From Sanderia malayensis (lineage: Eukaryota > Cnidaria > Scyphozoa > Semaeostomeae > Pelagiidae): a stretch of 64,000 bases of DNA. Shown here one piece after another: positions 1 to 11,505 of this stretch. The translations under genes and the position numbers were made by a program. The DNA is taken from assembly GCA_013076295.1 (NCBI GenBank), contig RQOL01000876.1:2046001-2110000 (forward strand). Direction: 5' to 3'. Within the stretch, counting starts at the first letter, position 1, and the number at the start of each line of letters is the position of its first letter. The notes beneath the pieces were generated by a model, which worked only from the letters and a program-made list of their open reading frames with translations, searched no databases and had not been told where the DNA came from.

Positions 1-254
1 AAAGTTAGTTCACTTCTCCGCTTAGATATCTTCTCTTACTAACACTTTTCAATGCCTTACGTTCCCCCTGAAAGTGCACCATAAGCCAGCTGTACACCGT
101 TAGAATAAGTTCGTGATTCGGGGGGTATATATTAGATTCCAGGCATGCATGCACTTTGAGTTTGACTTAATTGCATGCCCTATTTTCTTATATAGAAATT
201 GAATTGTTTGTCATCGAGATTGGATTTGTTTATCGCTCTGTGTTGTTGTTTCAG

Positions 255-3200
255 CGCATTAATCGCTTTGTAATCGGCCCAAACGGGCGATACGCGGCCT
301 GTGTGATGGATGATGGATCTATACAAGTCTACAGTATTGAATATTTGTCTGGATCAACGAAACGAGTAAGTGTAAAATGGAATATCAGACTTGTTTGTTA
401 TTGAATAGATAAAGCAAGTTGGCAAACTGGGTCAGTAACCATTCCGGCCCAAACGGCCCCTCGAGTAAGCCCCCTCCCCACCTCGAGTAGCCCCATGGGG
501 TCTTATTCGGATGTTGTTTATGTCCAGGTTCCAGCACCATTGGTTCAAGATGTGGAAGTTAGTCCCAGAATGCGAAGAAAAAGAAAGCCAAAAGTCGCAT
601 TTGAGACAAGCGACTGTAGAAAGCCAGACATGGTGGGTTTGAGCGAACAGACCAAAGGAGAAAATTTACATTGGAAGAAAGAGAAGGAAGAAACCATTTA
701 TGTAAGCTGATCAGATTTATCCTCAAACGTATACGTTTTACAGAACATCCCGACTAGCTTCGAAATGTATGTCGAATCAAAGATTTCGAATTTTAATGGC
801 TAAGGCATTGGCTTCAGGATTAGGGTCGGATTGTGATTGGCAAGTCGTAGTCTTTACCGTTGGTTTTACATCACAGCAGCACTCATTTTAACAATGTTAG
901 CAGCTAGTCTATGATTTTAAACCTTGCTATCTATTACCCATATATGCATTTTTTCCTGCAGCGTGATATTCCTGAAGGTTTGGACATGAAGAGATTGTTG
1001 AAGATTTTGAAAGGCTATGGTGAATACCCAGAAAAATACAGGTACCCGGATGATGCGACTGTTCCTACGTTTAGTCACTCACCAAATCTTGAATATGTAG
1101 CTCTTGTTACATATTGTCTCAAATCTTACTTCGATTATTTGTTGCTGAGGAATCTTGACTGTGTGTTTCTGAGTCTAATAGTAAAAACCCGCATGTAAGA
1201 ATCTGCAAGTTTTGCATCCAACCTATTGTTCAAGGACAATAGGCTATTGTTTCACTCATTGTTTGGAAGTTCTTAATCCACTGGTGTCTTACATGTGGGT
1301 TTTTACTGTATTTGAACCTTGTTGGTGGTATTTATATGGTTAGCATGTTCCAGTTGGGTCTTTGACAATAACTCAATTTCTTATCGGATTCTATTTTAGG
1401 TTGTTCATCTGGAGGTCCATCCTCCGCTTGCCAGAGAACCACGTTGCATTCAGTGTATTAGTAGATAAAGGAACACACAATGCGTATTCGAGTTTGCACG
1501 AGGTATTCCCAATCAAAGGTAGAATATTGCTTCGGTCATTGCAGAGGTATGCCTTGCATTTAACTTGCCATATCCAGCTACCTCTCTACAACATATCCAG
1601 CTACTTCTCTGCATTATATCCAGCTTCTTCTCTACAACATATCCAGCTACTTCTGTGCAATATATCCAGCTACTTCTCTGTAAGATATCCAGCCACTTTC
1701 CTGCTAAACATTTCATGCAAAATGCAACGTTTATTTGAAGTCATTGAGCTTTTGTGGGATTAAAATCTATTTGTATTTTGTTATTTCATTCAATGAATTC
1801 ACTTGTGTGATGTTCTGGGTTCAAGTCCTGGCTGTAGAATCGAACACAAATGAGCGTAATAGCGATAACGTTGTAATAAGAAAAAATCTAAGGCTACCTG
1901 AACTTTCTAGTTAGTGGGCTTGAACTCTTTCATTTACACCATTTTGTTGTGAAGTCGCGCTGCTTATCTGACTGATCTATTCGCCACCCACCACCCTGCC
2001 ATTCTTGATTTATTATATACCAGACAACCTCAACCCGAAGGTGTTGCGTTCGAATCCTCCTCCGAGCCTTTATTTTTATTTTAATAAAGTGTAATAGTTT
2101 AAAATAGTTTATTTCATTCAATGAATTCACTTGTGTGATGTTCTGGGTTCAAGTCCTGGCTGTAGAATCGAACACAAATGAGCGTAATAGCGATAACGTT
2201 GTAATAAGAAAAAATCTAAGGCCACCTGAACTTTCTAGTTAGTGGGCTTGAACTCTTGCATTTACACCATTTTGTTGTGAAGTCGCGCTGCTTATCTGAC
2301 TGATCTACTCGCCACCCACCACCCTGCCATTCTTGATTTATTATATACCAGACAACCGCAACCCGAAGGTGTTGGGCTCGAATCCTCCTCCGACCCTTTA
2401 TTTTTATTTTTAATATCATAATTGCATTTAAATTATTTTCTGATTGATAGGGTGCTGTCTGCTCTCGCATACTGGTCGCCGATCTTTGGTGAAGCTGATT
2501 TTCTACCAATGCTTGCATTTCCTTTCGTGAAACTCTTTCCAAACAACCAACTCATTTGCTTCGAAATCATTGCTGTTGTCATCAGTGAGTTTCATTATTT
2601 GTATTCATTATCTACTCACTTTATTCAGGCTTGCTAAGATTGTTTGAGCCCTCTAATGACGAATAACAGTAGTTTGTCGAGGAGGTGTGCAATGCATAAG
2701 GTTTTCTAACGTGTAAGGTGTATTGAGGCGTCCCTTTGCTGAAATAAGTTGGCTTTTAATAATAATAAACTATATATATATGTATGTAAGAGTAATAAAG
2801 AAGCTCGCAAGGGTGACATCTGTATTTGAACCTGATGTAAAGTTCTAGAATCTATGTATAAATTAGGAAAACCAAGTGAAGTGGGTGGCTTTCTACGAAG
2901 GCGATCTTCAGCAACAGTGGGGTGGGGTTTCCTGTATTTTAATCTGCATTTGTTGTTCAAATGATTATATTGTTTTGTGAACTGCTGTACAGTCTTGTTG
3001 TGAATCAACTATGTTGATGCAAATGCTTTGTTGTCATCTTTTCTTTTCTTTTCTAGCAAACTGGTGCCAGAAATGGTTTGAATTTTTTCCCAACCCTCCT
3101 CTTACGATTCTCGGAGTTGTCGAAACTTTGCTGAGCCACAATGATCGTCACTTGATGCAGCATTTTGTCAGCGTCAATCTAACGACACAGGTTTGTGTTG

Positions 3201-6200
3201 CTCCCATGCATACAGATGGTCATTAAAGCTGTACTTTAGTTCATATCTTACATCTGCTTAGACGATACAATAACGTATGGAGAATTGAGAATGCGAAGAC
3301 ATTTTCAACGATACTTGACCTTCTTGTTCTGCTATTTATTGTTGTTCTGTAAATATTAATCCAATAATTGTACACTATTCTCTTGCAGACGTATGCATGG
3401 CCAATGCTACAAACCCTGTTCTCAGAGATTCTCACTAAAGACGACTGGTTGAAGCTGTGGGATAACATCTTCTCAAATCATCCATCCTTCTGTTTATTCG
3501 TCATCGTTGCATATCTTATCTCATCACGCCAGACCCTTCTTTCCACAACCGATATCGATGACTTCAAGGTATTTTCAAGGTTCCCTTGATTGTTTATTGT
3601 TCAAGCTATGCAACTGCATGCCGCTACAATTACCCATGCTTCCATCATTGCCTGTGATAGAATCTCCCTGACGCAACTTTAAAAATCTTTCGTATTTCAC
3701 CAATCTATGTAGAATCCTTTACAACATTTTGCTGCTATTTTTTCCGATACAGCTCGACATTCTTTTTCGTTTTAATGATTCTGGTTTTTATAACAAACAA
3801 TGCAGCTCTCTGCAATTTAGCATGCAATACCAATGTTCCTCCGCACTCTTTAACCTCCATGATCCTCCGCAATCTCTGTCCTCCACGATCCTCTGCAATC
3901 TCTGACCTCCATGATCCTCCGCAATCTCTGACCTCCACAATTGTCCGCAGTCTCTGACCTCCACGCTCCTCCGCAACTCTCTCCTTTTCTCTGCAGCATA
4001 TTTACAACTTCGCAATCAACCTCTCGCATTATTTTCAGTCTTTCCAACAATCGCTCACTCTGTTTGTTTTATTTTAGTTTTTCTTCCATCATCGAAATGC
4101 CATTGATGTAAATGCCCTTATCAAAGAAACCTACCGACTCTACGAATCCACCCCAGATGACATCCATCCAAAACGCATGATTTCAGAATTCATTCCTCTC
4201 ACCAGAGGACAGTATCCGATCTTTGACAAGTATCCAAAGTTTGTTGTCGATTACTTGGTAAGTTTTCATTATCATATTTGATTATCATCTTTCTTTCTCG
4301 GTGCAGAGGAATCTCGAATTACCGAACTCCTTCCTTCACAAACGAACTGGTAAAACCAACCAAACATCTACTATTTTCAACTGCTTCGTATTACACAGTT
4401 CACGTCTGCTATACAATGGTCTTGTCACAACGATATTCCACTGATTGTTGTTAAGACTCGTATTTATCTCCATTTTAATCTACGAGATTGATCCAAATAT
4501 ATAAATTGATACCAGCTTTGTCTATTTTCTTGAGTCCAAGACATTGATCTCGAGTCCTCTGGCTTCTGAAATATGTTTTATGTACTTCGTAGCAGAATTA
4601 ATATATCAATTTGAGATTTATTGCCTTTTTCAACTTTTTTCTTGTATTTTCAGATTCAAGAGCGAGAAAGAATCCGACAAGATGAGCAGGAATACTTGCG
4701 ACAAAAGTAAATCACCACGCTGTCAATTATCTTGTTATCCTTGTAGTGCATATATAGCGTTCAAGTTATTTGATGTCAGCTCTCTATTATCATTAGTCAC
4801 TGCCAAAGCATTGATATGGCCGTTAGTGTCATAGCACTGTTCTTTGTTTTACAGGCAGATGACTCTTGATTTCCAAAAAGAGGCTGAGAAAACGAGGCAA
4901 GAAGAGGAAGCTTTTTATCGGCAACAAGACTTGATGATTGGTGCAGAGCAGCAGAGAAGGGCCATGATAGCTAGCGAGGAGAAAAAACTCGCTGATCAAA
5001 GATCAAGGCTTCAAGCAATGAAAAGAGAAGTCAGTTTGCGGGAGTTGAAACTACTGGATGCAGTGCGAAGGAAATTCATGACTCATCAACAAAAAGTTAA
5101 AGATGTCGAGTTGCAAAGATTGGATGATGAGTTGGAAAGAAAGGTCAGATATCCATTCTGCAAATATCCTCAGTATTTTCAGACCCCATTTCTTTGTAAT
5201 ATATGCAGCTACTTCTCTACAATATTTCTAGCTACTTCTCTGAAATATATCCAGCTACTTCTCTGAAATATATCCAGCTACTTCTCTGTAATATATCCAG
5301 CTACTTCTTTGCAACATATCCAGCTACTTCTCTGCAACATATCCAGCTACGTCTCTGCAACATACCCAGCTACGTCTCTGCAACATATCCAGCTACCTCT
5401 CTGCAATATACCCAGCTACTTCTCTGCAACATATCCAGCTACTTCTCTGCAACATATCCAGCTACTTCTCTGCAAGATATCCAGCTACCTCTCTGCAACA
5501 TATCCAGCTACCTCTCTGCAATATATCCAGCTACTTCTCTGCAACATATCCAGCTACTTTTCTGCAACATATCAAGCTACCTCTCTGCAATATATCCAGC
5601 TACCTCTCTGCAATATATCCAGCTACCTCTCTGCAATATATCCAGCTACCTCTCTGCAATATATCCAGCTACTTCTCTGCAAGATATCCAGCTACTTCTC
5701 TGCAAGATATTAAGCTACTTCTCTGTAATATATCCAGCTACTTCTCTGCAAGATATTAAGCTACTTCTCTGTAATATATCCAGCTACTTCTTTGCAACAT
5801 ATCCAGCTACCTCTCTGCAATATATCCAGCTACTTCTCTGTAATATATCCAGCTACTTCTTTGCAACATATCCAGCTACTTCTCTGCAACATATCCAGCT
5901 ACGTCTCTGCAACATACCCAGCTACGTCTCTGCAACATATCCAGCTACCTCTCTGCAATATACCCAGCTACTTCTCTGCAACATATCCAGCTACTTCTCT
6001 GCAAGATATCCAGCTACTTCTCTGCAAGATATCCAGCTACCTCTCTGCAATATATCCAGCTACCTCTCTGCAATATATCCAGCTACTTCTCTGCAACATA
6101 TCCAGCTACTTTTCTGCAACATATCAAGCTACCTCTCTGCAATATATCCAGCTACCTCTCTGCAATATATCCAGCTACTTCTCTGCCAATATATCCAGCT

Positions 6201-9200
6201 ACCTCTCTGCAATATATTCAGCTACCTCTCTGCAATATATCCAGCTACTTCTCTGTAATATATCCAGCTACTTCTTTGCAACATATCCAGCTACTTTTCT
6301 GCAACATATCCAGCTACTTCTCTGCAAGATATCCAGCTACCTCTCTGCAATATATCCAGCTACCTTTCTGCAAGATATTAAGCTAAACTAATGCAAGATA
6401 TTTTCAACATTAGTATATTTTGACGTAGTTTTTCCCATCAGATTTCGCTTCGTGATCAAGAAACAAAGCGAGCCCTTGATGACGCCGAAATAAAAGCAAT
6501 GGAGTTGGAAGCACAGAAAAGACTTTTTCAACAGGTAGTCATTAAAACGATTAGCCCTTTTTTAAACAATATTTCCCATGCCTGCTTTTGATTGATCGAA
6601 TATGTTATGATGAATTGTATTCGTTCTACTTGAACAGGAGCTAATGAGGGATAATGCCGAGTCATCAATGCGTTATCGTGCAGATCGTGGAATTCACGAT
6701 AAGAGAGGTGAAATCGAAGACACGCGTGTCAGGACCATGGTCGAATCATCGTATGCTGTTGACAGTAAAGCAATGAAGGTGTGTAGCGGTTATTAACAGC
6801 TTTCTTAATAGACATATACTCTTGAACATGTAATTTACTATGAAGTATAAGAGTTGTCTGCCAACGCAAATACAAGAAGTTGCTACAGTTAAAATCCACC
6901 ATCCCAAACTCTCAAGGGAATTTGAAATTTTTTCGAGATAACAGATGTCAAAGAAAACTATGCAAATTACCAAAAACAAGGCGAAATTAAAAATCGCTGA
7001 TGAAAGCGAGTGCTGGAGAGAGCGGGCAGTCATTATAGCAGATGACTGTATGCCAAGTCTCTCTGTATGGGAGAATGGTTGTACGGCAAGTGCTATATCT
7101 TAGAGAGAGGTGGTGGCAGAAGCTTGATTGGTCTTATTTTGCATTTGTATTTTATTTGTTTGCAGAATTTCCAGTCAGAACTGGCAAGAATTCAGCAGAA
7201 ATCAACGGATATCGAGCTAGCAGATGAGGTAGCACAACGAAGAATAATCGGAGACATTGACCGAGACATCAAAGCACTCGAAGTAATGATACTTTTTGGG
7301 TCTTTATTTCTTGAGTAAATTCAATGTTTGAAGAATTGGAAGATCAGACTTTTAGTGTGCGATTCCTTTTATTAATTTTCGGAGTAATTTAAAACGCGAA
7401 TCTTCTTTTAGATTGCTAAACATCACATTGAAAACCAAAACAGAGAAGATGAGTTGTATGATATGGCTAAGATTACAGTCAGCAAAGAAGTGAGTATATA
7501 TTTACACACACATCTAGTTTGAGTGGGTGTTCACCCCACCAGGATGATAATGGTGATAAGGTTTATATGTTTGTATAATGTTTGGGCTGTCTTTTTCTTT
7601 CTTTTTACAGAACGATAGGCTACGCAATGATATCACTCGATTTGACAACATGAAACAGTCCGTTGCGACAAGCACAAATAAGAGCCCTCTTCAAGGTGAT
7701 TTTATTTGAGTTGTCATCTGCATGTTATTAAAAGGCCTTAGCGTTTAGCGTCAAATACGTATTATTATAATACTATAATTGAACCATGGCAAGTAGAGAA
7801 TAAAGTATTGGTTCGAGTCTATGGAGTTTTGAAATATTGACTAAAACACATGAAGCATAGATAAAGCAATTAGAAAGCAAGAGGCAAGGGTGGGGCAAAA
7901 AATATTCGACGCATCAAAGGCTTTGATTTATGGGAAATTATTTGTATGCAAGAAGCTTAATTTTCCCATTTCATATTACGTTTTAGGGAGTATTTTCACG
8001 AGAAGGGATGCATTTGCTGAAAAGCAAAATGAACTGCTCTCTCAGATTAATAAACTTCGAAGCAAACTGGCTCAGCGTGGCTCACAATCTTCTCATAATA
8101 ACACGATGGTGAGATTGAAATTTTATTCACCCACTACCACAGTACTTTCTCAGTTTCTTTTCTTCAAGCTATTTGAAATTACACTCTTTCCAAACAGTAA
8201 CTCTCTCTGCCCATAAAGACACTTTCCAGTGTATCTCTCTCTAATATGCGTTAGCCCTTTCTAATAGGACTTTAGGTTCTCTCTTCAAAGACACTGAAGG
8301 CCTTCTTCAATGGTGGTTTTCCTCCCTCTCCGGGGAGAAAATTCTCTGCCTGTCAAGACACACTTCTGCGTGTCTCCCTCTCTGATATGATTCTTTTTAA
8401 TTATCTCTCCTTAAATATACTCTCTCTCTCTCTAACATTTCATCAATAAGAATTACTTCTATACTGACATAATCGTATTTTATTGTTTTTCAATAATTGA
8501 AAAGTCGCTTTCTTGTTTAAGGGCAAAACCTGAGAAACGTGGAAGCAAAGAAATCGTGCAGCAAGAATTGGAATTTTGTGAATGATATTCAACAGAAAAC
8601 CACGTCGGTATTTTCAACAATCTTTCTACCACAATTGGGTATTTATCTTGAGATATCAAGTATCATACCATGTTATTCCCAATATATACAGTATTAATAT
8701 ACATCCATATACCAATATATTAGGACCCTGGATCTGTTTATAGATTAGCTTTGTAGTTTCGTCCAATTATTGTACATTGTTGATATGTGAAATTAAAGTT
8801 TAAGTTGTCTCCAAGAAAGCAGTGTAAGTTGCAGCTCATCAACATGTTACAGCAGACTGGATTATTGACCAGCACCAGAGTTTCAAAGCCAAGTATGATG
8901 ATCATTATAATTATATATTATATTAACGTAAAAGCTCTATTAGTCCCCCTCCCTTTGAAGCATAATTTTGAATCATGTCCTCCCTTGTTTTTGAAATTGC
9001 GAAAATTGCTAAAATTGTGATTGACTTCAATAAAAACCCGCAAAAGTCATGTTGCAGTTATTTTGCACCAACATTTTTCTACAGTTTTTTTAAGAGTGTT
9101 ATTAAGCCCTTCTGGAACATTGACAATTATATAAGCCCCGGGTCTAATAGAGCTTTTACAGTATATATTATTTTACTATTATAATGGTAAGTGGAATGCA

Positions 9201-9350
9201 AAAATAGGAAAGATCAAGAATGCTCAATTACTTGTAATAATTATGTTTAACCTTTATCAACAGGTATATCGAGAAGTACAGAGGTCATTTAAGGTGGTTC
9301 AGGTCAAATCAGATCATTTGGTAAAAGCAAAAGCAAAACAGGAGTACTGA
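255..9350 (+). CDS. TBC1D31: TBC1D31-like TBC/WD-repeat protein, 3' part (5' end outside window)
   Basis: Seventeen exons in consistent phase: 255-365, 528-701, 962-1041, 1400-1546, 2451-2584, 3057-3190, 3389-3568, 4078-4257, 4654-4706, 4855-5143, 6442-6534, 6638-6778, 7166-7282, 7412-7489, 7611-7695, 7987-8108, 9264-9350 (stop), about 734 residues. The first visible exon is a WD-type strand (DDGSIQVYSIEY), so the N-terminal WD repeats lie upstream. A basic linker (RMRRKRKPK) is followed by a Rab-GAP/TBC domain starting near EKYRLFIWRSILRLPENH, then a long Glu/Arg/Lys-rich coiled coil from QERERIRQDEQEYLRQ onward. This order matches TBC1D31/WDR67, which in vertebrates acts at centriolar satellites and in cilium formation. 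I see no IxxDxxR arginine finger in the TBC part, so Rab-GAP catalysis is doubtful. Transcription starts outside the window. The last exon is chosen because it keeps phase 0 from 8108 and is followed by AATAAA at 9419. Confidence 0.88.
1179..1310. mobile_element. Short MITE with AGTAAAAACCCGC-type inverted ends
   Basis: Left end AGTAAAAACCCGCATGTAAG and right end CTTACATGTGGGTTTTTACT are inverted copies with one mismatch. TA dinucleotides flank the ends, as expected of Tc1/mariner-like elements. It sits in the TBC1D31 intron 1042-1399. A longer element with the same ends is at 21407-21832. Confidence 0.6.
1569..1697. repeat. Small array of the 24-bp minisatellite (first copy)
   Basis: About five copies of a unit like ATATCCAGCTACTTCTCTGC lie in the intron that follows the exon ending at 1546. 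The same unit forms the 1.2-kb array at 5190-6385 in another intron of the same gene. Confidence 0.85.
1781..2415. repeat. Tandem direct duplication, about 310 bp x 2, offset 328 bp
   Basis: The segment starting TTATTTCATTCAATGAATTC at 1781 recurs at 2109 and runs nearly identical to about 2415, where it reaches a T-rich tract. Each copy has two sequences like a Pol III B box (GGTTCAAGTCC and GTTCGAATCC), so the unit may derive from a SINE. I do not see a convincing A box. It lies in the TBC1D31 intron 1547-2450. Confidence 0.8.
3854..3985. repeat. 26-bp minisatellite, about five copies
   Basis: Units like GATCCTCCGCAATCTCTG followed by ACCTCCAC repeat with period 26 in the TBC1D31 intron 3569-4077. 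Long open frames on both strands here come from the repeat and not from a gene. Confidence 0.8.
5190..6385. repeat. 24-bp minisatellite array, about 50 copies, with a 552-bp higher-order period
   Basis: Units are variants of ATATCCAGCTACYTCTCTGC plus AAY. The array fills the intron between exons ending at 5143 and starting at 6442. A run of variant units (TTT at 5308, then two GTCTC variants) recurs at 5860, an offset of 552 bp or 23 units, so a block of the array was itself duplicated. Because the unit is a multiple of three without stops, it gives long open frames (up to 351 codons) that are not genes. Confidence 0.93.
8924..9163. mobile_element. MITE with AAAAGCTCTATTAG inverted ends
   Basis: Left end GTAAAAGCTCTATTAG and right end CTAATAGAGCTTTTAC are inverted repeats about 240 bp apart, with TTAAC and AGTATA flanks. 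GC-rich tracts (GTCCCCCTCCC on the left, AAGCCCCGGG on the right) follow the ends, as in the other AAGCCCC-type MITEs of this window. It lies in the last TBC1D31 intron. Confidence 0.6.
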
Positions 9351-9418
9351 AGACATGACAGGTTACATTACTCTGCAATATTTTCCATTCTATTTTGTAA
9401 CTTTTCTTATTTGATTTT

Positions 9419-9424
9419 AATAAA
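9419..9424 (+). terminator. Polyadenylation signal AATAAA of the TBC1D31-like gene
   Basis: AATAAA lies 69 nt after the inferred stop codon at 9350, in the sense direction and at a normal distance for a poly(A) signal. Confidence 0.5.
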
Positions 9425-9549
9425 ATTCTTTCCTTATTGGTACTTAGTATTAATTATAATTTTAATTTTATCTTTAAGGTTGATTTGCTGGGAAGACAAA
9501 GCAGAAGGAAGACAGCGTGGAGGAGATGGGTGGTTAGGGTGGGGTGGTT

Positions 9550-9860
9550 CCCTGGGGATACTTATTCCCTTGGGAATAGGGGTCCCCCAGGGAATAGGTA
9601 TTCCCTAGGGAACAGGTATTCCCTAGGGAACAGGTATTCCCTAGGGAACAGGTATTCCCTTGGGAATAGGTATTCCCTTGGGAATAGGTATTCCCTTGGG
9701 AACAGGTATTCCCTTGGGAATAGGTATTCCCTTGGGAATAGGTATTCCCTTGGGAATAGGTATTCCCTTGGGAATAGGTATTCCCTTGGGAATAGGAATT
9801 CCCCTGGGAATAGGGGTCCCCCCAGGGAATAGGAATTCCCCTGGGAATAGGGGTCAAAGA
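9550..9860. repeat. Palindromic 18-bp minisatellite
   Basis: About 16 copies of units such as GGGAATAGGTATTCCCTT. Each unit is close to its own reverse complement, so both strands read alike and single strands could fold into stacked hairpins. Variants with AGGGAACAGG and AGGGGTCCCC occur at the edges. Open frames seen on both strands (Leu/Gly/Ile/Pro or Tyr/Ser/Gln/Gly/Asn repeats) are products of the repeat. Confidence 0.92.
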
Positions 9861-9864
9861 AATG

Positions 9865-10549
9865 GGACCCCAAGGGAATAGGGATCCCACCCAGGAAAGT
9901 CCCCTGTCCCTTAAGGGACTTCCCTGTCCCCTCTCTTGAAAGAGAGGGGCCACCTTTTCCCTAAAAGAAAGTAAAAAAGTATTACTTTTAGCAAAGAAAT
10001 AAAATAAGATAGAATAAAAAAAACATGTAATTAAAAAAAGTTAGAAAGAATAAATAATGTTTTTTACCTTTATCCATCCTCTCCATGTTCATCCGTCTCC
10101 TTTATCTGCAGTTTAAAAAGTTAAAAATAATGAAATTGAAGAATTAAATTTAAAGAAAAACGAACTGAAAATCCTTCATAACCATTAATTAAAATAGAAT
10201 AAATAAGAATTACCTTTCGCAATTCAAATCCTTCATTGTCTTACTGTGTCACCTTTATTCTCCGAGTAGAGATTTCTTTGTCTTTTAACTTGAATTGAAA
10301 GTCATCCAACTATAAATATAAAGATATGTTTGGAAAGATTTCAGTTCGAATTTGGCTCACCGTACTCGAACAAGAAGAACACCGGCAATGATAAACAGCA
10401 TGTATCAGAATAAGGACCAGCACTGAGCATGCGTTAGACTATGCAAACTAAATGATGTCACTATCTATGCATAAACGAAATTACAATAAGATGACTTGAG
10501 ATATTTATAGCCTACATGCTACTCGGTTTTAAAAACTATGAAAAAAATT
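9865..10549. other. AT-rich intergenic stretch without recognised gene
   Basis: After the palindromic repeat, degenerate GGGAC/TCCCC blocks continue to about 9950. The rest is A-rich unique sequence. I find no supported exon. Confidence 0.5.
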
Positions 10550-10622
10550 TGCCCTGTGTGAGGATCGAACTCACGACCTTCAGATTATGAGACTGACGCG
10601 CTACCTACTGCCCTAACAAGGC
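10550..10622 (-). tRNA. tRNA-Met (CAT), elongator type, possibly impaired D stem
   Basis: On the minus strand a 73-nt cloverleaf starts GCCTTGTTAGGGCAG. The acceptor GCCTTGT pairs fully with ACAGGGC. The anticodon loop is CTCATAA with CAT, and the T arm is GTGAG/TTCGATC/CTCAC. A run of T follows, as expected for Pol III termination. The D stem reads GGGC/GCGC and so has a G-G mismatch, whereas the sister copy at 12217 has perfect GCGC/GCGC. It may be a weakened or pseudo copy. Confidence 0.85.
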
Positions 10623-10921
10623 TACGTTACTGCTGTAACTGAAGAATAAAGTTGTTGTATAAAGAGATATATCGTTCGAAATTACCTTCCTCAACTTCAC
10701 AGACTTCCATACGTGTGCTAGTAACTGCCTTCTGAGAGCCTCTATTTGAATTCACGCTGTCCAATTTTAAAGCCTCTATCTGAATTCATACTATCATCTT
10801 TCCATGCTATGTAAATTCTATTCTATACTATATTTTCCATTACATCGATGTTGTGTCCTATACTATCCTGTATCCCAAAAGGGCTGCACTCTTCCTTACA
10901 AAACATTCACTTCTATCCATA
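10623..10921. other. Intergenic sequence, nothing recognised
   Basis: AT-rich unique DNA between the minus-strand tRNA and a MITE. No exon, long open frame or repeat is supported. Confidence 0.4.
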
Positions 10922-11159
10922 TACCGTAAAATCCTCGAATACGCCCCTGGGGGCTTCAAAAACGAAACTTTAGTCTGATTATTGTTCAATATTAAGCAAA
11001 ATAAAAGCTATACGATGCAGCCAATCAATAAAGTTATTGGTTTAAACCTGCTGTTATATGCAATACATTCACTAAACAACTTCAATGTGTCTGGGAACTT
11101 GGGTTCAATATCCTTGCAAATGATTATCAGGGTGGGGGCTTATTCGAGGATTTACGGTA
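10922..11159. mobile_element. TACCGTA-type MITE, 238 bp
   Basis: Ends are TACCGTAAAATCCTCGAATA and TATTCGAGGATTTACGGTA in inverted orientation, each followed inward by a GC-rich CCCC/GGGG stretch. The terminal TA is consistent with a TA target duplication. Related elements are at 32380-32572 and 33450-33675. Confidence 0.8.
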
Positions 11160-11444
11160 GTTAAACCTGGGTAAGTACAAGTCGAAAGAAAGAAGAAATT
11201 TGTTTGAGTATTCGTGGAGGGCTCTGCTCCCTCCATCCTTGTTGCATTGATAGCACAAAGAAAACAAAAATGATTGAAGTGTTCAAATTGACGATGTATT
11301 ATGGTTAAATTGTACTCGTGTAATATTGTAGACTTGAGAAATAAATAAATTAAACTGCCTCCTTACATTGAGAATATACTATATTCACTGATCACTAACT
11401 TTAATTAACTTTCAATTGCTAAGAAGTCAATACTATTTAAAACG

Positions 11445-11450
11445 TTTATT
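11445..11450 (-). terminator. Polyadenylation signal of the RNF212B-like gene
   Basis: AATAAA on the minus strand, 56 nt beyond the inferred stop codon. Confidence 0.4.
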
Positions 11451-11505
11451 ATAAAGTACTTACGCTTTTTGCAAGCACGTAGTGGTATCCAGAGAGTTGG
11501 AACTT

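Noticed and set aside
5203..6258. 351-codon open frame rich in SYFSATYPATSLQHIQLLLC-type repeats
   Set aside because: It is read out of the 24-bp minisatellite in an intron, with parallel open frames in other registers and no splice support.
5190..6385. CRISPR array
   Set aside because: Head-to-tail repeats without unique spacers, in an animal intron.
8522..8608. Extra TBC1D31 exon between 8108 and 9264
   Set aside because: It has splice-like borders and one open frame, but phase 0 from the preceding exon would stop after three codons, whereas joining 8108 to 9264 keeps the frame to a stop followed by AATAAA.
9437..9953. Overlapping frames on both strands encoding Tyr-Ser-Leu-Gly-Asn-Arg or Leu-Phe-Pro-Arg-Glu-Tyr repeats
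   Set aside because: Product of the palindromic minisatellite; both strands code alike because the unit is self-complementary.
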